A stretch of 28,123 nucleotides of DNA from a virus: the IMG/VR virus record IMGVR_UViG_3300033153_007767, positions 1 through 28,123 of that record; one strand, written 5' to 3'. Both the position numbers and the translations under genes were made by a program. The notes under the pieces were generated by a model. It did not search any database, had not been told where the DNA came from, and saw only the letters and a program-made list of their open reading frames with translations. Below, piece by piece: positions 19,345-28,123 of this stretch (the stretch's first letter is position 1; the number at the start of each line of letters is the position of its first letter).

Positions 19345-22300
19345 ATGATATTATATATACTATTAGGATTAATAGCCCTTATTACTGGGCTTTGCTTTTA
19401 TTACCGAAAACCAATAATTTCTTGGATAAAGAAAAATAAACTCAAGATGGTTGCTATAGTTGCAACTAGTAGCATTCTTGGGACTGGTGGTTTAATTTTA
19501 TTAAATGATACTCCACCAATTCCATCGGATGAGACTTTTATATTATATGAAAGGGGCCCATTTCATAATGATTATTATAATTCAACAACAGGAAATCATA
19601 CAGCATATTTTTCTTCAGGATATGTAAATTATCAAACTGCTGAAGATGTTGGGAAAGGGTTATGGTCTACTCCAATAAATACTACTTTTATTCTTGATGG
19701 TGTTACTGATGAATTAGTAATGAATCAATCTTTATATACAATAGTTGTTGCTGCAAATCGATCTTGGTATAGAATATATCCTGATAGAAATAATGAAACA
19801 GCTTGGATTGATCTTTATATGCCAGATATTCAAGTTCCAGAACCTCCTCCAGCAGGATTTTCTGCTTTAACTCCAGGAGGCGAAGGTGATCCAGTTGATT
19901 TTTTTGGAGCAAAAGATCCAACACTAACTGATAATCAAATAGAATGGGAATATGATGATTTTTCTATATCAATTGATAATGGTGCTTCTTCTTCATATTT
20001 TATATATACATTAAATAATGCTAATGCCGCTCCATATCTCAATATGACAATCTTTACAAATAATTTAACACTTAATGAGAATGGAACTATAGATGAATTC
20101 CCAGCTGTTCATTTAACTAATAGGGTTTGGGGTTCAAATGATACTTATTGTGATTTTAATTATACATATGATAGTATTAATAATTGGTTAAATATATCAA
20201 TACCTCCAGATGAATTAGCGAAGTTAACTTATCCTATTTATATAGATCCAACTATTGAAATTGAAGGCGATCCAACTGATGGTAGACTTTCACATTCTAG
20301 TCCTGCTTGGGATACAATTAGAGAAGCTGCAGTATGTGATACTGCACGTCTTGAGGAAGTTCGTGCTCAAGATATGTGTAGAACTGATAGATGGGGAGTT
20401 ACATATAATTGGGATAGAAGTTTTTTTGAATTTAATACTAGTGAAATTCTTGATGATGCAACTATAGTAGAGGTAGTTTTACAAATTCATGGATATTCAA
20501 GGAATGCTTGTGGTGCAATAATAATTAAGGGTGATTGGGGTGATGTATTAAATGAATCTGATTGGCAAGGATTTGATCGTACTCGTGATTATACTGGAAA
20601 TTTATCGTGGCTTGTTAATGTAAATAATACAATGACTCTTAATAGTGAAGCAAGAGAAGATATAAACAAAACTGGAATGACTCAATATTGCATCCAAGAA
20701 TATTACTATGATTATGGTGATAATCAACCTGGAACTAAATTTTTTTATTCTTGTGGAGGATATTATGCTAATGCCTCAATTTTATGGCAAAGACCATTAT
20801 TAACAGTAACTTATTCAGTAGAACCGACTTTAGATTTATTTGAAGTTGTTCCTGAAGGAAATTATGAATGGGATTTAGATAATAATGATGCAATTTTTAA
20901 TTGGAGTATTACTAATCCAGATCCTGGTGAAAGATTAGATATATACATAACATTTTGTGATAATAAAACTGGGCTAGTAGCTAGAGAACCAGGTTTTGCT
21001 GATTATGATTATAGATACAATGGAACAACTAATGTAACTGATAATACTATTTTATGGAATTTTAGTGTAGCAGATTGGAAAGATTATGGTGATTCAATGC
21101 ATATGAAAGCAAAAGTTTGGGATGGATACTTTTGGTCTAATAATTTAACAGCTGATCTAGATGATGGAATTGATGGTACTAATCCAATTATAACAGATAA
21201 TCAAACTGGTTATGATCCATGGGTTGAGACTCGTACAAGTAAGACATTTGATGTTAATTTTTCTGATGCAACATCAGGTTTAGCTGATATAGAGTGTTCT
21301 GATAGTGAGGAGGGAACATATTATTCCATTGCTGCTGTTGAAAATGCTTCTAGTTATGATACTGATTGGTATCTCCCAACTGGAGTATGGGACGATTTAG
21401 AGCAAGGAAATAATACTATTCATGTTCGTACTCGTGATGAAGCTGATAGTGTATGGGTATATGATAATACAACATTTTGGATTTATAAGGAATCCTTACC
21501 GCCAACAGTTGAGATAACTGCAATCCCTTATCTTGGAAGTTATCCACAATCTATTTCAGGTAATTCTTCTGATGCAGGTTCTGGTGTTTATAATACAACA
21601 ATAACTATTTATGATGCTACTGATGATGATTACTGGACAGGAGTTGCTTGGGGTGCTGAAGTTGATTTAACTACAACACCTGATGCATATGATGGAATAT
21701 GGAGAAATTGGTCTTATGATACAAGTGGAATCGCTTGGGAGTATGGAGATATCTATTGGATAAATGCAACATCAACTGATAATGTTAGTTGGCCTAGCAC
21801 TCAAGCTCAAGAGACTTTTAAAATACCTAATATTCTATTTTCTTCGGAATATCCAGATGATACAGATACTGATGTAATGACTATGGTAAAAGATTTACAT
21901 TGTAATGTAACTGGGCACGTTTCTTGGAATATAACATTGAGAGATGAAGATTATGCTCTAGTTGAATCATCTATTGCTAGTGATACTCTAGATGGAAGGA
22001 AATGGCTTAATTTATCTACAAATCCATTCAATACAAGATATAATAAAGATTATTATTTAAATATAACTGCAACAAATGGATCAATTACACTTTATCAAAA
22101 TACATCTTTTTCAACTTGTGAGGGAGTAGGATTTATATTATTTGATAATATAACAGAAACTGTTAGTACCACTCCAAGATTTTATCAAGTTTATGTTCAT
22201 AATAAATTTAAATTATTTGCTACAGCATGGGATGATGGATTACATTCTTATGAAATAGAAACAGATAATACTTTAGATAGAATTGATCAAGATCGAACTC

Positions 22301-25300
22301 TTATTGGAGGAGAGTATAGTTATTATTCTATTAATGGTAATGATACTTATGTAGTAGTGGGATGTCGTGATAGTGCTGGTATCCATATTTATGATAATAC
22401 ATTAACATTAAATCTAAGATATTCAAATCTATCTGGATTCTCTGTATATTCAATAGATATGAATGAAACTATCATAGCGTGTGCTGTTGGAACTGATGGA
22501 TTCTATATATTAAGTACAGATGGTTCTACAACTACAATATTAGATCATACAACACTTGTTGATAGTGCAAATTGCACTGGTATTGGTATAGATGAAACTA
22601 ATAATAGAATATATGTAACCACCTCTGATAATGGAACTGCTGCCTATTCTTATAACCCTTCAACTCATGCAGTTGCTCTCATAGATGGATGGAATACAGA
22701 AACTAATTGTGAATCTAATAAAATAATTATTGATTCTGATGAAGAAATAATAATTCCAACTGAAAGTGGATTAATGACATTCACCTGTGATGGTGCAACA
22801 TTAACTAGAGAAATTGTTAATACAACTTATAATAATTATGATAATGGAGTTCTTGTAGAAGATAAATATATTATAGGAACTCATGACGAAACTGCTGAGA
22901 TTTCATCAGCAATATACCCAAATAATCTATTTGTTGTGAAGAAAACTGATAATATTTCTGATTCAAATAGAGGTTATACTAATGGTGTTGATGTAGATGA
23001 AGATGATGTTTACATAGTTATTGCTAATGAAGAATATCTACAACTTTATGGATTTGATTTATCTCCTGTAGCACCACCTGTTATAGATTTGATATATGCA
23101 GGAAATCCTTCGAATGATATAGCATCAGATACAAAAGATGGTTCTATTAGATATCTTAATCATAGTTATCATAATGAAACTTATATAAATATTACTGCAG
23201 ATATTTCTGTTCCAGAAGAAAGATATATTGGAAGATATCAAAGAACATCAGATGATAGTTATATGATTCCTACAGGAATATATAATGATTCTGATAGAGA
23301 TGCTGGTGGTTATCAACATGAAAGTAATCATACATTTGTGGCATCTCAATATGAATGTGAATTTACTGGTTATTATCATCAAGTAAGTGCATATGTAACT
23401 ACAGGTGGTCCTGGTGCTCTTTCTCCTGCATGGATTGCGTACGCTATTTATGATGATAATAATGGTGAACCTGGTGATTTATTAGGATATACTGAAAGGG
23501 GATGGCCAGGTTCTGATACATTTAATGAAACTGAAAGAGATATGAATGGTATTTCTTATTATCCAACATGTACTAATGTATGGTTTACATCAAATATATC
23601 ATATGATGCAAATGGAGCATCTATAAATAATCTTACTTTAACAGAAGGTCAGAATTATTGGTTAGTTATTGCAACAAATGATAGTCTTGGATATGTTGGA
23701 TATGGATATACTTATGGTGCTGATATTTATTGGTTAGCAGCAAATAAAATTGGAGATACTTCATATATGGCAACAGCACAATATAATTTAGAAGTAGATA
23801 TGAATTATAGTAATGTTTCTTCATTATCTTGGTCAACTTGTAATGATGCTTATTATGGTTGTATATATGCTATTGCTAATGATTCTGCTAATGATTTAGC
23901 ATCAGTTAATACTGAGAGTGCAACAGTTCAATTTTATAATGAAACTTCATGGGAAAATCATATAATGGTTAATTATGTTGATAATAATTGGACAGTGAAT
24001 ATTACAGGATTAACTAATAGTACACCATGGCATAAATTTAATATATCTGTTACTGATGAATCTCAAAATAATTTAGTATGGGAAAATTTTAGGTTCAAAC
24101 AAAATTCAGAAACTGAATATGTACAATTTAAAACAGGAGTAGTAGCAGATTATGATGATAATAATCATACTACTGATTTATATTCACCAGATTATGTATT
24201 ATATTTACAGAATGCAACATATGCAACAGCAGCATTCTATGGTGATGATGAAAATAAGGAAAGTGTATTAAGACATGAACAAGGAGTTGATGGAACTTTT
24301 GATGATACTGGTTATTGGATGAATATATATCCAGATGACACATTCCAAACTAGATATTGTCTAAAGTTTGCTGGTGGTTGGTGGGATGAAAATATATCTA
24401 TAGAAAGTGATATTGAATTAAACAATATGCTTATTCATTGGTGGACTCAAGGTGGTGATGAACCTGATTGGGATGGACAGAGAATTCATTTTGGTAGAAT
24501 GACTACTTTATATAATTTTGGTTGGTTAGAGGAAACAGGAGATCCTGATTGGAATTATGTTGAATTACAAACAAATGCTTCTACTAGAGATAAAATTATT
24601 CTTAATGTTCCTCCAAGTACGGTTTCTGGATCTGATCCTACTGGTGTTGACAATACATGTAGATTAATTAGTCAACATGTAAATATATCACAAGGAATTA
24701 CTGATTCTACATTTGATAGTAGTAGTATTTATAACTTTTTCACTGGAGTAGATGCTAATGATTCTGTTGCATGGGGACAAGCAGGTGCTATGATATTTTC
24801 TAATTATAGTTATCCAGGATATATTATATTTAATGTTCCACAAGATATATTTGATGGCACAGATAACACAACAGATAGTGATTCAGATACAATACCAGAT
24901 CATTGGGAAATGAATGGCACTTTTACTCATCCATTTGAAGAGGATACTGATAAAGATGGATATCTTGATGCAGTTGATGGTAGTCCAAATGTTTGGTGGG
25001 CATATACTGATAGAACTCCACAAATAAATGTAACTAGTGGAAGTCCTAATGCTACATCTGATGAACAGACTGCAGATTTCTCAGTAAAAATATGGGATGA
25101 AGATAATGATTTCCTAACTGCTGAATGGTGGTGGAAAAATGAGACTAATGTGTGGCATAAATTTGCCACTAATAGTAGTATAGATGTAACTGGAATATTA
25201 ACTCAAACTGAAATTACTCAAAGTGATAGTAACTTTACAACTGATGCTCATCTTTACACATGGTCAATAAATGTCACTGATGGAGTATCTTGGAAGAATC

Positions 25301-25923
25301 AATCATATTCATTCAGAGCAGAAGTAGATGAAGTCATTCAGAATGATGGTATAGATTACTTTGTTTGGTTACAAGATTCATCTGCATATCATGTTGCTCA
25401 AGAAATAGTTGGGTTTAATTCTAATTCAGAATATATCGCAATATGGGATAGATCATCTTGGGATACTAATGATTGGTTGTGGAAGAAGTATTATGGAGAT
25501 GCACATGGAACTAATTTCACGGTTGCGAAATATGATGTTATTATGGTATCTTTAGAAGATTCTGGAACACAAACTATATATATAAATGTAGACTTCGCAG
25601 ATGATTATTCTGGTGATGTAAATATGACTTTAGCTAATAATGCTAGTGATGGTTTAGGATGGAATTTCAATGCAACTGTAACATATGATTTCTCAAGTAA
25701 TCTTAATTCTACAAATGCTACAGTAGGACTTTCTTGGGATTGGGACGCAGGATGGGCAGAGGCTGTTGGTGTTTGGAATGATACCACAGAAGGTTCTCCT
25801 AAATGGGATTGGTGGTTCGCTGGATGGCCTTATAATATATTCAATACTAATATTGGACCATGGTGTGTTTTGCAATGGAAGATTGCTGATACTGTTAGAT
25901 ATTTTGATACGAGTGACTTTTAA
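19345..25923 (+). CDS. Giant membrane-anchored multidomain surface protein
   Basis: A protein of 2,192 residues from the ATG (2,196 from a GTG at 19333). The N-terminus holds two hydrophobic segments, LYILLGLIALITGLCFYY and, after a basic linker, MVAIVATSSILGTGGLILL. Beyond these the protein is beta-rich, acidic and full of N-X-S/T sequons, as in archaeal extracellular glycoproteins. Visible parts are a DNRLRE-like segment (about residues 360-490), Ig-like stretches, a beta-propeller-like region (about 930-1250) with recurring DNTL/GIGID/IYV strands, and a calcium-binding DSDSDTIPDHWEMNG...DTDKDGYLDAVDGSP segment (about 1850-1885). Its stop overlaps the next ATG. It could be a host-recognition fibre, an adhesin or an envelope/host-surface protein; domain names are inferences. 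Confidence 0.8.
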   Translation: MILYILLGLIALITGLCFYYRKPIISWIKKNKLKMVAIVATSSILGTGGLILLNDTPPIPSDETFILYERGPFHNDYYNSTTGNHTAYFSSGYVNYQTAEDVGKGLWSTPINTTFILDGVTDELVMNQSLYTIVVAANRSWYRIYPDRNNETAWIDLYMPDIQVPEPPPAGFSALTPGGEGDPVDFFGAKDPTLTDNQIEWEYDDFSISIDNGASSSYFIYTLNNANAAPYLNMTIFTNNLTLNENGTIDEFPAVHLTNRVWGSNDTYCDFNYTYDSINNWLNISIPPDELAKLTYPIYIDPTIEIEGDPTDGRLSHSSPAWDTIREAAVCDTARLEEVRAQDMCRTDRWGVTYNWDRSFFEFNTSEILDDATIVEVVLQIHGYSRNACGAIIIKGDWGDVLNESDWQGFDRTRDYTGNLSWLVNVNNTMTLNSEAREDINKTGMTQYCIQEYYYDYGDNQPGTKFFYSCGGYYANASILWQRPLLTVTYSVEPTLDLFEVVPEGNYEWDLDNNDAIFNWSITNPDPGERLDIYITFCDNKTGLVAREPGFADYDYRYNGTTNVTDNTILWNFSVADWKDYGDSMHMKAKVWDGYFWSNNLTADLDDGIDGTNPIITDNQTGYDPWVETRTSKTFDVNFSDATSGLADIECSDSEEGTYYSIAAVENASSYDTDWYLPTGVWDDLEQGNNTIHVRTRDEADSVWVYDNTTFWIYKESLPPTVEITAIPYLGSYPQSISGNSSDAGSGVYNTTITIYDATDDDYWTGVAWGAEVDLTTTPDAYDGIWRNWSYDTSGIAWEYGDIYWINATSTDNVSWPSTQAQETFKIPNILFSSEYPDDTDTDVMTMVKDLHCNVTGHVSWNITLRDEDYALVESSIASDTLDGRKWLNLSTNPFNTRYNKDYYLNITATNGSITLYQNTSFSTCEGVGFILFDNITETVSTTPRFYQVYVHNKFKLFATAWDDGLHSYEIETDNTLDRIDQDRTLIGGEYSYYSINGNDTYVVVGCRDSAGIHIYDNTLTLNLRYSNLSGFSVYSIDMNETIIACAVGTDGFYILSTDGSTTTILDHTTLVDSANCTGIGIDETNNRIYVTTSDNGTAAYSYNPSTHAVALIDGWNTETNCESNKIIIDSDEEIIIPTESGLMTFTCDGATLTREIVNTTYNNYDNGVLVEDKYIIGTHDETAEISSAIYPNNLFVVKKTDNISDSNRGYTNGVDVDEDDVYIVIANEEYLQLYGFDLSPVAPPVIDLIYAGNPSNDIASDTKDGSIRYLNHSYHNETYINITADISVPEERYIGRYQRTSDDSYMIPTGIYNDSDRDAGGYQHESNHTFVASQYECEFTGYYHQVSAYVTTGGPGALSPAWIAYAIYDDNNGEPGDLLGYTERGWPGSDTFNETERDMNGISYYPTCTNVWFTSNISYDANGASINNLTLTEGQNYWLVIATNDSLGYVGYGYTYGADIYWLAANKIGDTSYMATAQYNLEVDMNYSNVSSLSWSTCNDAYYGCIYAIANDSANDLASVNTESATVQFYNETSWENHIMVNYVDNNWTVNITGLTNSTPWHKFNISVTDESQNNLVWENFRFKQNSETEYVQFKTGVVADYDDNNHTTDLYSPDYVLYLQNATYATAAFYGDDENKESVLRHEQGVDGTFDDTGYWMNIYPDDTFQTRYCLKFAGGWWDENISIESDIELNNMLIHWWTQGGDEPDWDGQRIHFGRMTTLYNFGWLEETGDPDWNYVELQTNASTRDKIILNVPPSTVSGSDPTGVDNTCRLISQHVNISQGITDSTFDSSSIYNFFTGVDANDSVAWGQAGAMIFSNYSYPGYIIFNVPQDIFDGTDNTTDSDSDTIPDHWEMNGTFTHPFEEDTDKDGYLDAVDGSPNVWWAYTDRTPQINVTSGSPNATSDEQTADFSVKIWDEDNDFLTAEWWWKNETNVWHKFATNSSIDVTGILTQTEITQSDSNFTTDAHLYTWSINVTDGVSWKNQSYSFRAEVDEVIQNDGIDYFVWLQDSSAYHVAQEIVGFNSNSEYIAIWDRSSWDTNDWLWKKYYGDAHGTNFTVAKYDVIMVSLEDSGTQTIYINVDFADDYSGDVNMTLANNASDGLGWNFNATVTYDFSSNLNSTNATVGLSWDWDAGWAEAVGVWNDTTEGSPKWDWWFAGWPYNIFNTNIGPWCVLQWKIADTVRYFDTSDF

Positions 25924-28123
25924 TGCCTATTCCTAATTATATAGTCTTTGGTTTAATCAAAGATTCGGACTCTAATGCAGTAGATGGAGCTACAGTGTAT
26001 GCTATCGATAGGACTACTGGTGATATAAATGTAACAACACTAACAAATGCAAGTGGTGGTTATCAAATAGATTTATCAACATTGGCCAGTGTTGCTGATG
26101 ATGATTCTATAGTTATAGCATGTACTTTTAATCATGAATCAATGCACTCACCATTTACATTAGACATAAGTTCTCCATTCAAGAAAATCGATATGACGCT
26201 CTCTTGGGAAGACTATAAGAATGATTATAGCACAGATGCGTTATTAGTAAAATATGATATACCAAATAGATTTGATATAGATACAATATTAAAATCTACA
26301 GAATTAAATAAATATGATTTGGAAGCGTTCTTAAGAAAAACTGAACATAGTGAGTATTCATTAGATGTTCTTGCGCAGATGTTTGATATAAATAGTGAAT
26401 TCTTAATTAATCTTCTATTGAAATTCATTGAAGATAGATCATTAAATTTAGATATTCTAGCGCAAAAATTAGATGTCGAAGAAGAATATAATTTAGATAT
26501 ATCTACATTAATGAAAGATATTGAAATAAATAAGAAAATAGATATATTAGTTAACATTCTATTAAAAAATAATTATGATTTAGATGTGTTATTACAGGAT
26601 ACATATAGTAATGACATGGATATTAATGCATTATTATTAAAAAATCTTGGTACTAGTTCATTGAATGATATATTATTAGAAAAATATGATGTAGAGATAA
26701 AATTTGTTCTCAAAACATTATTAACTATCTTAAATTATAATAAATTTAATATTGATACACTAATAAAGAGACTTGATGTAGAAAAGTACTTTTTAATAGA
26801 TACCGCTTTAGAATTATATGATATTGAAGTTGATCAGAAAATAGATGTATTAGTTGATATATTATTAAAGAATAACTATGATTTAGATATAATGCTAAGA
26901 AAATCAGTTGATAGTAAATTTGATTTAGATTCATTATTACTAAAAACTGTTGGTACAATACATGTAAATGATATATTATTACATAAGTTTAATGTGGATA
27001 CCTCTTATATATTAAGAACTCTATTGACAATTTTAAATACAAATCAATTTAATATTGATGCATTATTAAAAAAGATGGAAGTAGAAGAACAATATATAAA
27101 AGATATATTATTGGAATTACATGATATAAAAACTAAATATAATATAGATACATTAGTTAATATATTATTAAAAAATGAATATGATTTCGATACTCTATTA
27201 AGAAAATCTGTAGACAGTAAGTTTGATTTAGATTCACTACTATTCAAAACTGTTGGGACAACATCAATTAATGATATATTACTTGAGAAACATGATGTAG
27301 AAACTAAATATAAACTTGTAGCATTTCTAAATGTATTAAATCGGCGTGGATTTAATCTAGATTTATTAATTAAACGTATGGATGTTGAAGAAGAATATTC
27401 CATTGATATTAGCTTAGAATTAAGAGATATTGAGACAAGAAAGAATTTAGATGTATTATTAAATATTTTAACAAGTAATAATTACGATATTGATACATTA
27501 TTACGGAAGTCTGTTAAGAGTGAGTTTGATTTGGATTCTCTATTATTTAAAACTGTTGGAACCACATCAGTTAATGACATATTACTTCATAAGAATGATA
27601 TCGAAACTAAATATATACTTAGAACACTATTAACTACATTAAATACTAATGGATTTAGTATAGATTCATTAATTAAGAATATGGATATAGAGGAAAAATA
27701 TTCACTTGATATTGCTTTGGAATTAAGAGATATTGAAATAAGGAAGAATTTAGATACGTTATTATCACTTTTACTAAAGAATAATTATGATATTGATATA
27801 TTACTACATAAGTCTGTTAAGACAAATTTCGATTTAGATTCTTTATTATTCAAAACTGTTGGAACATCATCATTAAATGATATCTTATTAGAGAAACATG
27901 ATATTGAAACAAATTTAATAATTGATACATTATTAGGTATGATTAATGTAAATGTATTAGATTTAGATTTACTTATTAGTAATATGAATATAAAAAATAA
28001 ATTCTTAATTGATGTTTCATTAGAGAAACAAGATATAGAAACTTCTAAAAAGTTAGATATATTATTAAAATATGTTTCATTAGTTAAATCTGGATTTGAT
28101 TCATTATTACATATGTTTAATGT
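25923..28123 (+). CDS. Repeat protein with N-terminal Ig-like domain, open at right edge
   Basis: An incomplete gene (733 codons visible, no stop before the edge). Its ATG shares a base with the stop of the giant gene (TAATG). Residues 1-95 form a carboxypeptidase-regulatory-like beta sandwich (GLIKDSDSNAVDGATVYAID, then NASGGYQIDLSTL). From about residue 105 on, the sequence consists of units of the form (L/I)D.LL.K.D(I/V)E..Y in blocks of 14-15 residues, seven blocks making a 101-residue superunit. Five close superunits and one diverged one are visible. The repeat part is Leu/Ile/Asp/Lys-rich, has few aromatic or Cys residues, and is predicted helical. A long fibre or a tape-measure-like rod is possible. 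Confidence 0.85.
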   Translation, partial: MPIPNYIVFGLIKDSDSNAVDGATVYAIDRTTGDINVTTLTNASGGYQIDLSTLASVADDDSIVIACTFNHESMHSPFTLDISSPFKKIDMTLSWEDYKNDYSTDALLVKYDIPNRFDIDTILKSTELNKYDLEAFLRKTEHSEYSLDVLAQMFDINSEFLINLLLKFIEDRSLNLDILAQKLDVEEEYNLDISTLMKDIEINKKIDILVNILLKNNYDLDVLLQDTYSNDMDINALLLKNLGTSSLNDILLEKYDVEIKFVLKTLLTILNYNKFNIDTLIKRLDVEKYFLIDTALELYDIEVDQKIDVLVDILLKNNYDLDIMLRKSVDSKFDLDSLLLKTVGTIHVNDILLHKFNVDTSYILRTLLTILNTNQFNIDALLKKMEVEEQYIKDILLELHDIKTKYNIDTLVNILLKNEYDFDTLLRKSVDSKFDLDSLLFKTVGTTSINDILLEKHDVETKYKLVAFLNVLNRRGFNLDLLIKRMDVEEEYSIDISLELRDIETRKNLDVLLNILTSNNYDIDTLLRKSVKSEFDLDSLLFKTVGTTSVNDILLHKNDIETKYILRTLLTTLNTNGFSIDSLIKNMDIEEKYSLDIALELRDIEIRKNLDTLLSLLLKNNYDIDILLHKSVKTNFDLDSLLFKTVGTSSLNDILLEKHDIETNLIIDTLLGMINVNVLDLDLLISNMNIKNKFLIDVSLEKQDIETSKKLDILLKYVSLVKSGFDSLLHMFN
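26290..28123 (+). repeat. Six 303-bp coding repeats
   Basis: An anchor (codons for VG in KTVGT) recurs at 26646, 26949, 27252, 27555 and 27858, each exactly 303 bp apart. A degenerate copy (KTEHS) sits at 26343, again 303 bp earlier. Each unit encodes 101 residues, subdivided into seven 14-15-residue blocks. The last unit runs to the window edge and is partly degenerate. DNA similarity between neighbouring units is high but not perfect, consistent with older duplications under selection on the protein pattern. Confidence 0.85.

Noticed and set aside
26225-27403. Several - strand frames of 70-119 codons opposite the repeat gene
   Set aside because: They repeat with the same 303-bp phase as the + strand gene and are antisense shadows.
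1-28123. tRNA genes, CRISPR arrays, insertion sequences, integrase or attachment sites
   Set aside because: I looked for cloverleaf-like segments, regularly spaced short repeats, transposase or recombinase motifs and long flanking repeats, and found none. The regular repeats at the right end are coding.

Overview
AT-rich window that reads as part of the genome (or provirus) of an archaeal head-tailed dsDNA virus (Caudoviricetes). The viral evidence is an ordered DNA-packaging, head, connector and tail gene set on the + strand. The archaeal evidence is an Alba-family chromatin protein embedded in the packaging operon, TATA boxes about 26 bp upstream of predicted transcript starts, at least two apparently leaderless small genes, oligo-T 3' ends, Shine-Dalgarno sites of the GGAGG/GGTGAT type, and a giant extracellular-type protein rich in N-X-S/T sequons. 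TAA, TAG and TGA all end genes, so no stop codon is reassigned. The host lineage cannot be named from the sequence alone.

Left arm (1-3154, - strand): a set of very small genes, probably early or regulatory. Four promoters (for the gene running off the left edge and for the 156-, 44- and 86-residue genes) share one architecture: a GTTGGACC-N2/3-GGTCCAAC palindrome exactly 15 bp from the TATA box. At 1726-1844 the same half-site recurs six times in a gene-poor stretch that may be an origin or control region. Then comes an overlapping string of five microgenes (1939-2526) and a 196-residue gene of unknown function. Several products are micro zinc ribbons of 30-44 residues.

Divergent control region (3155-3676): no convincing gene, several TATA boxes, and two copies of a 17-bp sequence with core TTCCATATATGGAA. 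One copy lies directly downstream of the last TATA box before the late operon.

Packaging and head (3677-13301, + strand): probable small terminase, two small membrane proteins, large terminase, Alba, portal, a first protease-fold protein, two small Cys-rich proteins, an unknown 154-residue protein, a 71-residue phage protein that seems to start at ATT, a 59-residue protein, a cupin, a coiled-coil membrane protein, an XkdF-like protease with a long acidic coiled-coil (scaffold-like) tail, a decoration protein and the HK97-fold capsid protein. Connector and tail (13409-17789): a tandem pair of small paralogues, connector genes with an inserted HNH nuclease gene, tail completion and terminator proteins, a tandem pair of tail-tube paralogues, and tail assembly chaperones whose overlapping frames suggest a +1 frameshift.

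Right arm (17824-28123): a Cys-containing beta protein, a multi-zinc-ribbon protein, a roughly 2,190-residue membrane-anchored multidomain surface protein, and an open-ended gene made of exact 303-bp (101-residue) repeats. No conventional tape-measure gene is seen in its usual place after the chaperones.
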